Below are positions 37,860-46,333 of a stretch of 64,000 bases of DNA, one piece after another. This DNA is from Glutamicibacter ardleyensis (GTDB taxonomy: Bacteria; Actinomycetota; Actinomycetes; Actinomycetales; Micrococcaceae). The stretch spans positions 174,274-238,273 of the forward strand of contig NZ_BMKX01000006.1 of NCBI RefSeq assembly GCF_014644555.1, in the 5' to 3' direction. Below the pieces are notes generated by a model. The model had not been told where the DNA came from, made no database searches, and saw only the letters and a list, made by a program, of their open reading frames with translations. How positions within the stretch are numbered: the stretch's first letter is position 1; the number at the start of each line of letters is the position of its first letter. The translations under genes were made by a program, and so were the position numbers.

Positions 37860-38157
37860 AGGCCGACGGACAGTTTAGGTAGACGGCGATGATGGCACAG
37901 ACTAACGCCATTTGACGCACTGCCGGTCAACCTCGAACCAAAATTTCGCAAATTCGGCAAGCGGGGCGTAATACGTAAAAGGCATGAGAGTCAACAGGTG
38001 ATACCCAATGTGTCGGCTTGGATCCCGCTAAAAATCTGCAGTACGCATTTGCGCCTGCGACTACAGAAATAAGCAGTACTCACACGCAAACTTTATCTAG
38101 TACTCAAAACTGTTTAGGGGTATATACTGATTGCGTTTAGGGCTATAAACTAGTATT
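37860..38157. other. Intergenic region upstream of hicA with paired direct repeats
   Basis: No gene is seen. Two direct-repeat pairs are present: AGTACTCA at 38075 and 38099 (24-base period), and GTTTAGGG-TATA-ACT at 38112-38128 and 38135-38151 (23-base period). The second pair contains the TATAAA -10 just before hicA. Periods of two helical turns fit a DNA-binding dimer, most simply HicB autoregulation. Confidence 0.55.
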
Positions 38158-38376
38158 ATGATGAAACAGGCAGACCTGGTAAAAAGGGTTCGCAAGATGG
38201 CCAAAGAAGTCGACCTGTCGTTTGAGTTGAAGCGCGAAGGTGGCAACCACACCATCTACGAGCTAGGCGGCAAAAAAATCGTCGTTCCCCGCCACCGCGA
38301 GATAAATGAACTCACGGCAAAGGGTATCCTCAAGACCGCTGAAGAAGCCGTAGCTAGCCACACCAAAAAAAATTAG
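38158..38376 (+). CDS. hicA: HicA-like toxin (mRNA interferase)
   Basis: 72 residues. The double-stranded RNA-binding-like fold has the catalytic His in REGGNHTIYEL, followed by KKIVVPRHREINELTAKGILKTAEE, the usual HicA C-terminus. HicA cleaves mRNA when freed from HicB. A TATAAA element lies 8 bases before the ATG (two ATGs in a row at 38158 and 38161), so the mRNA may be leaderless. hicB follows after 25 bases. Confidence 0.88.
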   Translation: MMKQADLVKRVRKMAKEVDLSFELKREGGNHTIYELGGKKIVVPRHREINELTAKGILKTAEEAVASHTKKN

Positions 38377-38401
38377 AAGAAGAAACCCCAGAGGTCACCA
38401 A

Positions 38402-38869
38402 ATGAAAATTACCGCCATTGCAACCCAGTCCGAGGGTTGGTGGGCCATCGAGGTCCCAGAGGTTGGATTCATGACCCAAGCCAAACGCCTTACCGAAATC
38501 GAAAATATGGCCCGCTCACTGGTCGTAGACGTACTCGAAATCAAGCCCGAAACCGTGGAAGTCGAAGTCAAAGTCGTCCTAGACGATGAAATCGCCAACA
38601 CCGTCAAAGAGGCAGTGTCTCAAATGCGCGAAGCCCAGAAGCAACTAGCAGCCGCCTCCAAAGCCAGCTTCGATGCTGTAAACGAGTTGCGCAATCGCAC
38701 CGGGTTATCAGTCCGCGAAGTCGCAAAACTCCTACAGATCAGCGCAGGACGTGTCACCCAGATCTCCCAGAAGGACGCCCCAGCCACCGCTCCAGTGGAG
38801 GGCGAAGGAAACTTCCATGTACTTACTGTTGCTGAGTCGAAGCGAGCAGACTTCGTCCTTGCGAACTAA
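38402..38869 (+). CDS. hicB: HicB-like antitoxin with DNA-binding C-terminus
   Basis: 155 residues. The N-terminal partial RNase H fold is visible: GWWAIEVPEVGFMTQAKRLTEIENMARSLVVDVL. A helical linker rich in Ala/Gln leads to a C-terminal helix-turn-helix, ELRNRTGLSVREVAKLLQISAGRVTQISQ, which should bind the hicAB promoter. The antitoxin neutralises HicA and represses the operon. AGAGGTCACCAA precedes the start, a modest ribosome binding site. Confidence 0.85.
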   Translation: MKITAIATQSEGWWAIEVPEVGFMTQAKRLTEIENMARSLVVDVLEIKPETVEVEVKVVLDDEIANTVKEAVSQMREAQKQLAAASKASFDAVNELRNRTGLSVREVAKLLQISAGRVTQISQKDAPATAPVEGEGNFHVLTVAESKRADFVLAN

Positions 38870-39714
38870 CCAGCTATAGGAACGGCATAAAGGGAGACGA
38901 CCTTTCCTTACGCTGTTCTATGCCGCCTACAGTGTCAATGAGGACACCATCAACCTGCCGATCGATGGATAGACACCAACCCCTCAGCTACTTCCTCCGC
39001 GAATTTACAGCGTCCATAAGGGATGTAACCGGGTTCGCTGTGTGGTTTAACGCTCCATTTCATCAACCTCCGAAACAGCATGAAGCATCCCGGACCATGA
39101 ACCAACCGCCGCCATGCATCGCGCATCACAAAATTTGAGTTTTAGATGAACGCGAAAACACAGCCTTAGCAGGCCTCGCCATCTTCGGACTAATAGTGGC
39201 AATCATCGGCGGATGCCTCGGGTACCCACGGGTCGGCTCTGATTCAATTCTGTAACTTCGCTGTGTTTTAGTAGCACTCAGGCAGAGATAACAATGACGT
39301 TCATCGAATTCAATGCAGATTGGGTTTAACACAGAAAACCGTCCATCCTCATAAAGGGGTGGGCGAACTCAGGACCTAGACGGGCCCTGGCATGGCCCGA
39401 AAAATAAGAGGTGAGCGGCCAAGTGCTGCTATACCGCCGCAGAACCACGACGTCTCCTCTGCGTCCCTAATTTTATAAGAGGTCAGGGATTAGCGTGCGT
39501 AGAGTCAAATCTCTTAAAAGCCCTGGGCGTCGGTGCCCTCCTCTTTAGCAGAACATCTAAACCGTCAGGTTCGACCTCAAGAAGAGCTACCAAGCACACC
39601 CCCAAATTGGCTCTGCGCGAAAATTCTTACGTCACGGTGTCTCTAATACTCGATTAGCTTGGAACACACCGATAGCATCGAGACATACGTACAAATAAAC
39701 TCAGGAGTAGATCA
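38870..39714. other. 845-base region without a recognisable gene
   Basis: No frame has a convincing start. One remnant is notable: 39146-39256 on plus reads a hydrophobic stretch TALAGLAIFGLIVAIIGG up to a stop but has no start codon, so it may be the tail of a lost membrane protein. A GC-rich hairpin CGGGCC/GGCCCG lies near 39392-39410 and an imperfect GAACGGCATAAAGG/CTTTCC...GTTC fold near 38880. No tRNA-like fold was seen. The last 60 bases hold the mscR promoter and AGGAG. Confidence 0.5.
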
Positions 39715-40800
39715 ATGCCGCATAAGGTCAAAGCCGTTATTTCCCGTGCCAAAGACGCACCGGTAGAGGTCGTGAACATTATCGTCCCGGATCCAGGTCC
39801 GGGAGAAGTCATCGTCGATGTACTGACCGCTGGCGTTTGCCACACCGATCTTCACTACAAGCTCGGCGGCATCGGCAACGACTACCCATACCTGTTGGGC
39901 CACGAGTCCACCGCGGTAGTCAGCCAGATCGGCGAGAACGTAACCAACGTAGCCGTCGGCGACCGAGTGATCCTGAACTGGCGTGCAGTGTGTGGCCAGT
40001 GCCGCGCCTGTGCGAAGGGCCAGGCCCAGTACTGCTTCAATACCGCTAACGCCACCCAGAAGATGACTCTGGAAGACGGCACCGAGCTCTCCCCCGCGCT
40101 GGGCATTGGTTCCTTCGCGGAGAAGACCCTCGTGGCCGCCGGACAGTGCACCAAGGTGGACGAGGAAGCAGATGCCGCGGCAGTAGGCCTACTCGGCTGT
40201 GGTGTCATGGCAGGCATCGGCGCGGCAATCAACACCGGTGAAGTCAAGCGTGGCGAATCCGTAGCAGTTATCGGCTGCGGCGGTGTGGGTGTGGCAGCAA
40301 TCGCCGGCGCCAAGCTGGCCGGCGCAACCACCATCATTGCAGTGGATCTGAACCCGGAAAAGCTGGAAACCGCCAAGCAGCTGGGCGCTACCCACACCAT
40401 TGATTCTTCGAAGGGCGATCCGGTGGAAGCCATCAAGGAGCTGACCGGTGGCTTCGGCGCGGACGTCGTCATTGACGCGGTAGGCCGCCCGGAAACCTAC
40501 AAACAGGCCTTCTACGCACGCGACCTTGCAGGTCGCGTAGTTCTAGTAGGTGTGCCAACTCCAGAAATGAAGCTGGAACTGCCGTTGCTGGATGTTTTCG
40601 GACATGGCGGTTCGCTGAAGTCTTCGTGGTACGGCGATTGCCTGCCAAGCCGCGACTTCCCAATGCTCGTTGAGCAGTACAAGCAGGGAAACCTGGACTT
40701 GGATGCGTTTGTCACCGAGCGCATCAAACTGGACGAAATTGAAGCAGCCTTCGACAAGATGCATGAAGGCACCGTACTGCGATCAGTAGTGGAGCTCTAA
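39715..40800 (+). CDS. mscR: S-(hydroxymethyl)mycothiol dehydrogenase
   Basis: 361 residues, zinc-dependent medium-chain dehydrogenase. It oxidises the formaldehyde-mycothiol adduct. Catalytic zinc ligands lie in [10 protein letters not shown] and LGHESTA; the structural zinc Cys cluster is [16 protein letters not shown]; the NAD fold is [31 protein letters not shown] and [13 protein letters not shown] are typical of the mycothiol enzyme rather than the glutathione one. AGGAG precedes the ATG by 8 bases. It is coupled to the MBL hydrolase gene by a one-base overlap. Confidence 0.94.
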   Translation: MPHKVKAVISRAKDAPVEVVNIIVPDPGPGEVIVDVLTAGVCHTDLHYKLGGIGNDYPYLLGHESTAVVSQIGENVTNVAVGDRVILNWRAVCGQCRACAKGQAQYCFNTANATQKMTLEDGTELSPALGIGSFAEKTLVAAGQCTKVDEEADAAAVGLLGCGVMAGIGAAINTGEVKRGESVAVIGCGGVGVAAIAGAKLAGATTIIAVDLNPEKLETAKQLGATHTIDSSKGDPVEAIKELTGGFGADVVIDAVGRPETYKQAFYARDLAGRVVLVGVPTPEMKLELPLLDVFGHGGSLKSSWYGDCLPSRDFPMLVEQYKQGNLDLDAFVTERIKLDEIEAAFDKMHEGTVLRSVVEL

Positions 40801-41429
40801 TGACTGTGAAGATTGAAAACGTCGTCACCTCGGGGACTTTCTCCCTAGACGGTGGCACTTGGGATGTTGATAATAACGTCTGGGTCATCGGTGATGATTC
40901 CGAGGTTATGGTTATCGACCCGGCCCACGATGTGGCAAAGATCCTTGAGGTCGTCGGTGACCGCGAAGTGATGGCAGTGCTGCTCACCCACGGGCATGAT
41001 GACCACATTCGCGCGGCTGCAGAGTTCTCTGACGAGGTCGAAGCACCGTTGTACCTGAACCCTGACGATTTAATGCTCTGGGACGCCATCTACCCCGAGC
41101 GCAAGGTCGATGCAGAAATTCAGGAAGGCGACACCTTCACCATCGGTGACACTACCCTGACCGCAATCCACACCCCAGGGCACTCTCCAGGTTCGACCTG
41201 CTTCTATGCTCCGGACCTCGGCGTGCTGTTCAGTGGCGATACGCTGTTCAATGGTGGCCCAGGTGCCACCGGGCGCAGCTACTCGAGCTTCGAGACGATC
41301 GTCGAGTCGATTCGTACCAAGTTACTGGTCTTGCCAGAAGCGACAGTGGTGCACACCGGTCACGGCGATGCGACCACTATTGGTGCCGAGGCACCTAATT
41401 TAGATGAATGGATCAAGCGCGGGCACTAA
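40800..41429 (+). CDS. MBL-fold hydrolase, probably acting after MscR
   Basis: 209 residues. The metal-binding THGHDDH motif is present with the later ligands in HTPGHSPGS and FSGDTLF and VHTGHGDATTIG. This is the glyoxalase II-like branch. Its start overlaps the mscR stop (TAATG), as in other actinobacteria, so it likely hydrolyses S-formylmycothiol to formate and free mycothiol; that step is inferred from context. Confidence 0.9.
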   Translation: MTVKIENVVTSGTFSLDGGTWDVDNNVWVIGDDSEVMVIDPAHDVAKILEVVGDREVMAVLLTHGHDDHIRAAAEFSDEVEAPLYLNPDDLMLWDAIYPERKVDAEIQEGDTFTIGDTTLTAIHTPGHSPGSTCFYAPDLGVLFSGDTLFNGGPGATGRSYSSFETIVESIRTKLLVLPEATVVHTGHGDATTIGAEAPNLDEWIKRGH

Positions 41430-41447
41430 CCCCGCTGTTGCTCTTCT

Positions 41448-41488
41448 AACTGCCGGTTAACTCTTTGAGAGTTGACCGGCAGTTTTTT
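41448..41488 (+). terminator. Rho-independent terminator of the mscR operon
   Basis: ACTGCCGGTTAACTCT pairs with AGAGTTGACCGGCAGT with one G-T pair, followed by TTTTTT on the plus strand. It begins 19 bases past the MBL hydrolase stop. Confidence 0.92.
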
Positions 41489-41534
41489 CCTCCTTCTCAC
41501 CCTCATCTGATAAATACGTGGCAAGATAGTTCCC

Positions 41535-42074
41535 ATGTCAGAACGTATTAGCCAGCCTTCGCGAAGAATACCGCGCAGTGCTTTTAGCTTCGGAATTTTA
41601 TTATTGCTCGCAGGCATCATGCTGGTGTGGTGGGATAGCAGGCAAATGGTCACGCTTTACACTGGCTCTTACGTCTCACTACGTGAGGACACGTTCTATT
41701 TCGGACCCAGCCTCGCCATGATCCTGGGCCAACTGATGATCGGGCTCGGAATCGCAGCGTGCGGTGTAGCCGCCGGTTTCAGCTACTCCAACCGAGCACA
41801 AATTCGGCAGATTTCCCCTGCGTTGATCATCGGGCTCGGCATGCTGTTATTGCTTCTCGGAGTTGGCCTGCTGTGGTGGGATAGTTACCAGGTCAAGGAG
41901 TTCGGCTGGTTTGCTTACGCACCGTTGAGCAATGCTGAGCTTCGAGGAGAATTATCGGCGAGCGCAGTCCCAATTTTTGGAAAGATCGCTTTGGGACTTG
42001 GTTTTCTTGGGTTGGGTGTTGCTGGCGGCCTAGCTTGGGGCCGGCGTGACCGAACCGGCGAGCGCCTGGCTTAG
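41535..42074 (+). CDS. Four-helix membrane protein with internal duplication
   Basis: 179 residues. Two similar halves are visible. Each begins with a helix ending in a shared WWDS block (ILLLLAGIMLVWWDSRQ near residue 20; GMLLLLLGVGLLWWDSYQ near 103), has an extracytoplasmic segment, then a second helix ending in basic residues (LGQLMIGLGIAACGVAAG; FGKIALGLGFLGLGVAGG). This points to an ancient tandem duplication. Function unknown. It converges with the SRAP gene, overlapping by 4 bases. Confidence 0.75.
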   Translation: MSERISQPSRRIPRSAFSFGILLLLAGIMLVWWDSRQMVTLYTGSYVSLREDTFYFGPSLAMILGQLMIGLGIAACGVAAGFSYSNRAQIRQISPALIIGLGMLLLLLGVGLLWWDSYQVKEFGWFAYAPLSNAELRGELSASAVPIFGKIALGLGFLGLGVAGGLAWGRRDRTGERLA

Positions 42075-42799
42075 AAGAGCGCGTTAGTGTGCTCTTCGAT
42101 GAGTTCAGCTGAATTATTTCGCACGTTACCCACGGCCGAGTCGACCTCATACATGGTCCAGGTGGACGCCACGTCATAGGCTTGAGCGCGGACTTCTTCG
42201 ATCAGTCCTTCGCCATCCTCTTCATCCGGGTTCAGCCAGCGGGACATCATTGCCTTATCCAACGGGATCGGTAGTCTGTCGTGCAGTCCGGCAAGTTCAC
42301 CTAAAACACCGGGTTCTTCGGCGGAGGGCGACTCCATGGTGAGGATCGAGGTCGATAAGATCCAGTCGCCGTTCTCGTCTTTCCACCATTCGTAGAGCCC
42401 GGCGAAGAACATGAGCTTGCCGTCTTCACGGTGAACGAAAAACGGCCGTTTTTTGCTGCCTTCCTTCTTCCACTCGTAGTATCCCTGCATGGGCACGGCG
42501 GCCCTGCGCTTTTTGACGGCCGCACGAAAAGTTGGTTTGCTGGCAGCGGTTTCACTGCGTGCGTTGAAGGCGCGTACACCCACCGAGAGTTCTTTAGCCC
42601 ATCCAGGCACTAGGCCCCACCGCGCTACGTGGATTTCGCGGTGCAGCTGATCATCGATGAGCCTTTCGAGCACAATCGGCACATCGGTGGTGGGCGCAAT
42701 ATTCCATGAGTGGCGCAGTTGCAGATTGTCATCCGCTTCGGCTTCAGCCTCCGCGACCAAATCACCGATGGCCTTGGCCATCACATAACGTCCACACAT
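42071..42799 (-). CDS. SOS response-associated peptidase (SRAP, YedK/HMCES family)
   Basis: 242 residues from ATG 42799, which places the catalytic Cys at position 2 (MCGRYVMA) after Met removal; GGGAG is upstream. The SRAP set is complete: SWNIAPTTDVPIV (Asn), RWGLVPGWAK, AFNARSETAASKPTFR, GYYEW (Glu), GLHDRLPIPL (His). SRAP proteins form a covalent thiazolidine link to abasic sites in single-stranded DNA. I see no convincing LexA box in its upstream region. Confidence 0.94.
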   Translation of the reverse strand: MCGRYVMAKAIGDLVAEAEAEADDNLQLRHSWNIAPTTDVPIVLERLIDDQLHREIHVARWGLVPGWAKELSVGVRAFNARSETAASKPTFRAAVKKRRAAVPMQGYYEWKKEGSKKRPFFVHREDGKLMFFAGLYEWWKDENGDWILSTSILTMESPSAEEPGVLGELAGLHDRLPIPLDKAMMSRWLNPDEEDGEGLIEEVRAQAYDVASTWTMYEVDSAVGNVRNNSAELIEEHTNALF

Positions 42800-42946
42800 G
42801 TTTTGTCTCCCTGTCGGCCTTGCCATTGGGCACCAGTGTAGTCCGCGTGACAAATGTTGGCGCGCTGCTTTGTTAAACGGGAAAAATCACTTGGTTCGAA
42901 CCGGGAAAAACGGAACAAACAGCAAGCTCACATGGTTACATGAAGT

Positions 42947-43225
42947 ATGAGCAACGAATTAAATCTTGAAAAGTATGTTCCTGCTGCTGGCGGGGTCACC
43001 ATGTTCACCACTAGCTGGTGCGGTTACTGCCGTAACCTCAAGCGTCTGATGGATCAGAAGGGCGTGGCGTACACCGAGGTGAATATCGAAGAGGTTGAGG
43101 GCACCGCTGAGATCGTGGAGTCCGTCAATGGCGGAAACCAGACCGTGCCGACGCTGATTTTCCCGGATGGCACCGCGGCTACTAACCCGCGAATCGAAGA
43201 AGTTGTTCAGCGCGTAGGCGCCTAA
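42947..43225 (+). CDS. mrx1: Mycoredoxin (glutaredoxin-like)
   Basis: 92 residues. Thioredoxin fold with the redox motif CGYC in FTTSWCGYCRNLKRLM and the cis-Pro segment NQTVPTLIFPDG. Mycoredoxins use mycothiol to reduce mixed disulfides in the cytoplasm; the length and TSWCGYC context match Mrx1-type proteins of actinobacteria, though most carry CPYC or CGYC. Together with mscR, it indicates a mycothiol-using host. Confidence 0.88.
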   Translation: MSNELNLEKYVPAAGGVTMFTTSWCGYCRNLKRLMDQKGVAYTEVNIEEVEGTAEIVESVNGGNQTVPTLIFPDGTAATNPRIEEVVQRVGA

Positions 43226-43255
43226 TCTTCTCACCGACGACTGCTGGTAACTTTT

Positions 43256-43293
43256 GAAGCCTGGTACCGACCCATCGGGACCAGGCTTCTTTG
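43256..43293 (+). terminator. Terminator after mycoredoxin gene
   Basis: GAAGCCTGGTACCGA (43256-43270) pairs with the GGACCAGGCTTC side ending at 43289 (one or two mismatches at the loop end), followed by TTTGCG. It lies between convergent genes and may serve both. Confidence 0.75.
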
Positions 43294-43313
43294 CGTAGAT
43301 CCTAGCGCAGCCG

Positions 43314-44051
43314 CTAGGCCTCCAGCAGCTGCGTGTGCTCGCGGTAGACCGCGAGCAATGCCTGAACGAAACCCTCCACGGTAACCCCGGAGACCAGATC
43401 ATCCGCGGCGCCGACGGTAGCTGGATCCATAGGGATTTCCATCGCACGGTAGACCGCGTCAAGTACCGAACGCAGCGGGTCGGAGTCTTCGATGACAAAC
43501 ACGCTGCTGAACAGCCACGCACCAGAGATCACCCGTTGGGCGGTACCGATAAGTTTTACCGCAGAGACTGCCTTCGAATCCGCTGCCGGAACCCCGTGTA
43601 CCGAGTAGTCCCCCGGGCAGTACTCGCCATCAATCGGTCCCACATGGGCATCAACGTGCAGCTTTCGAAAAGCTCGGGCGTAAAGATCTGCGAATACTTT
43701 AAAGCGTTGCTGCTGCCCGATAATCGCTTCGGAGTGCGGTTCGATATGATCCACGATCAACGTACCGCGATGGTAAGCGGCCGCACGCCCTCCTGCCTTG
43801 CGTACCAGCGGCGCGAATCCGGCAGACTGGGCCGCTTGGGCGGCACGTTCAAAGCCAGGCAGGCGGATATCGCGCTGGCCAAAAGCCAGCGTTGGATCGG
43901 GTCGATAAAAACGTAACAATGGACCCCTGGTCCCGGCCTGAACTTCTCGCAGTAACTGCACACCACGTTCCAAGTCAGCTTCGGGATCCCCGCTGGCTTC
44001 CTCAAACTGGTAGGACAGCGGCTCGCTCGATTCGGGATTCCAAAGGGTCAT
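43314..44051 (-). CDS. Lipoate--protein ligase A family protein
   Basis: 245 residues. The BPL/LPL fold is visible: GPLLRFYRPDPTLAFGQRD, VRKAGGRAAAYHRGTLIVDHI (the RxxGGxxxxH-like motif), and the lysine block SAVKLIGTAQRVISGAWLFSSVFV, where the conserved Lys contacts lipoyl-AMP. Some members attach free lipoate, others are transferases; there is no lip gene next to it to decide. Confidence 0.85.
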   Translation of the reverse strand: MTLWNPESSEPLSYQFEEASGDPEADLERGVQLLREVQAGTRGPLLRFYRPDPTLAFGQRDIRLPGFERAAQAAQSAGFAPLVRKAGGRAAAYHRGTLIVDHIEPHSEAIIGQQQRFKVFADLYARAFRKLHVDAHVGPIDGEYCPGDYSVHGVPAADSKAVSAVKLIGTAQRVISGAWLFSSVFVIEDSDPLRSVLDAVYRAMEIPMDPATVGAADDLVSGVTVEGFVQALLAVYREHTQLLEA

Positions 44052-44173
44052 GTTCAGAGTCTAATTCAGTTCGCTCGTGCACACCGGCCCACCGCGCCTT
44101 GGCTCGGCCTATGGCAGCCATGAGGTGAGGGATAGGATTCGAGTTAGCCGAGGTTCTGCGTGATAATAATCTG

Positions 44174-44785
44174 GTGCCTCTTTCTTCCACCCCCGTGATC
44201 CTCGTCGGCGGGCCTTCCGGCTCGGGCAAGTCCTACCTTGCCAACCGGTTCGGCAACCCGCATCTCCCACTCGATGAGTTTTATCGACAGATCAGTGAAG
44301 ATGGGCACCCCGAACAGTTCCCACGCACCGGGTACGGAGAGATCGACTGGGATCATCCGGACACTTGGAATATGCCGGCAGCACTGAACGCGGTTGACGA
44401 GCTCTTAACCCAGGGCCACACAATGGTGCCGAACTATTCGATCGCTACCTCTAGCTATACCGGTCACCGCGAAGTACGCGGAACCGGTGGTCCCATTATT
44501 GCCGAGGGCATTTTCCTCTCCGAGCTGCTGGAACCATTGCAGGCAAAAGGCATCAATGTTCAGGCCTACTATGTGGATGAGCCGGCACTTTTGACCTCGA
44601 TCCGGCGTTTTATCCGCGATGTCTCCCAACGACGCAAACCGGTCCTGTTTTTGCTCAAGCGCGGCTATGCATTATTCCGCGCCCACGGAGCCGATCGTGA
44701 GACCTACCGCGCCAAGGGGTTCATCATCATGCCTAAGGCACAGTTGAAGAAGCTCCTAGCGCAGCTAGCGGAAACGGCTCATTAG
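44174..44785 (+). CDS. Uridine kinase-like P-loop ATPase
   Basis: 203 residues. Walker A GGPSGSGKS is at residue 12, followed by LPLDEFYRQI (Asp of the nucleoside-kinase lid) and DWDHPDTWN, as in uridine kinase relatives. VSQRRKPVLFLLKRGYALFRAH is unlike the classical enzyme, so the substrate is open. The start is GTG 44174, with a GATAAT-like -10 just upstream, suggesting a leaderless mRNA. It overlaps the convergent thioesterase gene by 4 bases. Confidence 0.83.
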   Translation: MPLSSTPVILVGGPSGSGKSYLANRFGNPHLPLDEFYRQISEDGHPEQFPRTGYGEIDWDHPDTWNMPAALNAVDELLTQGHTMVPNYSIATSSYTGHREVRGTGGPIIAEGIFLSELLEPLQAKGINVQAYYVDEPALLTSIRRFIRDVSQRRKPVLFLLKRGYALFRAHGADRETYRAKGFIIMPKAQLKKLLAQLAETAH

Positions 44786-45600
44786 AGCTGGCGTACGGTC
44801 AGAATCTGCTCGGCACGCCCGAAGGGTCCTGCAACGTCGTGCAGCACGGTGGAGGTCAACCCAATGCCGTCGGTTCCATAGCTTTGCTGGACTTCCAGTC
44901 CCAGCCACTGGCCTTGGGGCGCCCGGTACATGTGGATTTGTAGATCCAAGTTCGGGAACATCCAGTTTCCGTCTCCAGGCTCGGCACGTGGCACCACACC
45001 ATTGGCGGTATCTGCCAGTCCGATCAAACTGGCCAAACGCGAAGCGTGTACACCGTCGACCAAAGCATATGGGGTGCGCAGCCAGGCGATTCCCTTGCCG
45101 GGGCGACGGCCGCGTACGGCACGCATTTCAATGGAGCGAATGTAGCCACCGGGCCACTGCGCAGAAATATTCTGCACTTCGCTTTCCTCAGGCCCAGGTA
45201 CCGTGGCGTCTTCGATTCCCGCGACCGCGGTGGAGTCAGCGGTGATGACTCGCCATGCTCGGGCCACGATACTGGTGCGCCCCTTAGCAGTCATCTCCGC
45301 TTCGATCAGTTCTATGGTGCGCCCCGGACGGATCATTCGGGTCGTGATTTCGAATTCACCTGCGTGAATCAGGCCATGAATTTCAAAGCTTAACCGGGCG
45401 ATACGCATATCGTCTCGTGGCTGGAAGTTCTCTAAAGCGTGGGTCAGGATCCCCGAGGCTGGAGCCATATGCTGCTCGTGCGCGTTCCAAGCGCCTTGGG
45501 TATGCCACGACGAACGATATCGGCCCTCCCCCAATGCTTCGAAATAGAAATCACCGGTGGCAAGAATCTTGTCCAGTTCATCTTCGAGCTGGTGTGTCAT
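44782..45600 (-). CDS. Acyl-CoA thioesterase-like double hot-dog protein
   Basis: 272 residues. The N-terminal half SSWHTQGAWNAHEQHMAPASGILTHALENF and the C-terminal half WMFPNLDLQIHMYRAPQGQWLGLEVQQSYGTDGIGLTSTVLHD match the TesB-like double hot-dog fold, with the catalytic Asp in LDLQIH. Members hydrolyse acyl-CoA. It stands alone on the minus strand. Confidence 0.85.
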   Translation of the reverse strand: MTHQLEDELDKILATGDFYFEALGEGRYRSSWHTQGAWNAHEQHMAPASGILTHALENFQPRDDMRIARLSFEIHGLIHAGEFEITTRMIRPGRTIELIEAEMTAKGRTSIVARAWRVITADSTAVAGIEDATVPGPEESEVQNISAQWPGGYIRSIEMRAVRGRRPGKGIAWLRTPYALVDGVHASRLASLIGLADTANGVVPRAEPGDGNWMFPNLDLQIHMYRAPQGQWLGLEVQQSYGTDGIGLTSTVLHDVAGPFGRAEQILTVRQL

Positions 45601-45672
45601 GAATTGATCTCCCGATCTACAAGCTTATGGGTTCTAGATCACAGCCTAACGAAACTTGAGCAGGGAAGTGTC

Positions 45673-46254
45673 CTAGCCGGCATGGCCGTCGTCGTGGTGC
45701 GCACGGGTACCGGCACTGTCCATCATGCTCAATACCTCGGCGATGCCTCCGATGGCGTGAATAACATGTGGTGTCATGGTGTCGAATTGCGCCGCCTGAC
45801 CGGCCTTCACATGGAATACCCGGTCTCCCAAGGTGAGCTGAATTTCGCCCGAGAGCACGGTGAACCATTCCTTACCCGGATGTACCCGGGCCTCGTTCGG
45901 TGCAGTATGTTGCTGTGGATCAAAACGGATCTTCGTGACGACCACCCCGTTGACCGCGTCGTCATCGGAAAGTTTCCAGAGGGTCATGCCTGGAACTGTG
46001 ATGGGTTCCGGGCCGATAATTACGCCTTTTCCATCGGCTGGGGCCACTAGCTCATCCAAGGTAGTGCCCAGCGATTTAGCAATAGGCACTAATTGATCTA
46101 GGGATATTCGTCGGTTTCCGGTTTCGATCCTGCTCAGCGTAGATACGCTGAGGTTTGCCCTCTTGGCCAGAGATTCCAAAGACCACCCATTGCCCTGACG
46201 CAATGCGCGTATGCGTTGTCGAATTACTGAGTCTAAATCCAATTCTTGCGTCAT
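45673..46254 (-). CDS. XRE family regulator with C-terminal cupin domain
   Basis: 193 residues from ATG 46254. The N-terminal helix-turn-helix (IRALRQGNGWSLESLAKRANLSVSTLSRIETGNRRISLDQLVPIAKSLG) is followed by a cupin fold (EARVHPGKEWFTVLSGEIQLTLGDRVFHVKAGQAAQFDTMTPHVIHAIGG), which should sense a small molecule. An upstream frame extension of 18 codons exists, but the shorter start begins the conserved region and has a TATCTT -10 seven bases upstream (leaderless). Divergent from a thioredoxin-reductase-like gene. Confidence 0.88.
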   Translation of the reverse strand: MTQELDLDSVIRQRIRALRQGNGWSLESLAKRANLSVSTLSRIETGNRRISLDQLVPIAKSLGTTLDELVAPADGKGVIIGPEPITVPGMTLWKLSDDDAVNGVVVTKIRFDPQQHTAPNEARVHPGKEWFTVLSGEIQLTLGDRVFHVKAGQAAQFDTMTPHVIHAIGGIAEVLSMMDSAGTRAHHDDGHAG

Positions 46255-46260
46255 ACGCAA
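46246..46260. promoter_or_regulatory. Inverted repeat over the regulator start
   Basis: TTGCGT (46246-46251), CAT, ACGCAA (46255-46260): a perfect 6-base dyad centred on the ATG of the XRE-cupin gene, where its leaderless transcript would begin. It is placed for autorepression and could influence the divergent flavoprotein gene 74 bases away. Confidence 0.5.
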
Positions 46261-46333
46261 AAAGATACACGATTTATGCAAGAAGTCGATAGTTTGGAGC
46301 ATGAACAACTATTCACCCCACAAGGAGAGCACT

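Noticed and set aside
42800..42946. TTCGAAC near the SRAP start as a LexA box
   Set aside because: Only one half-site matches; the second half is absent on both strands.
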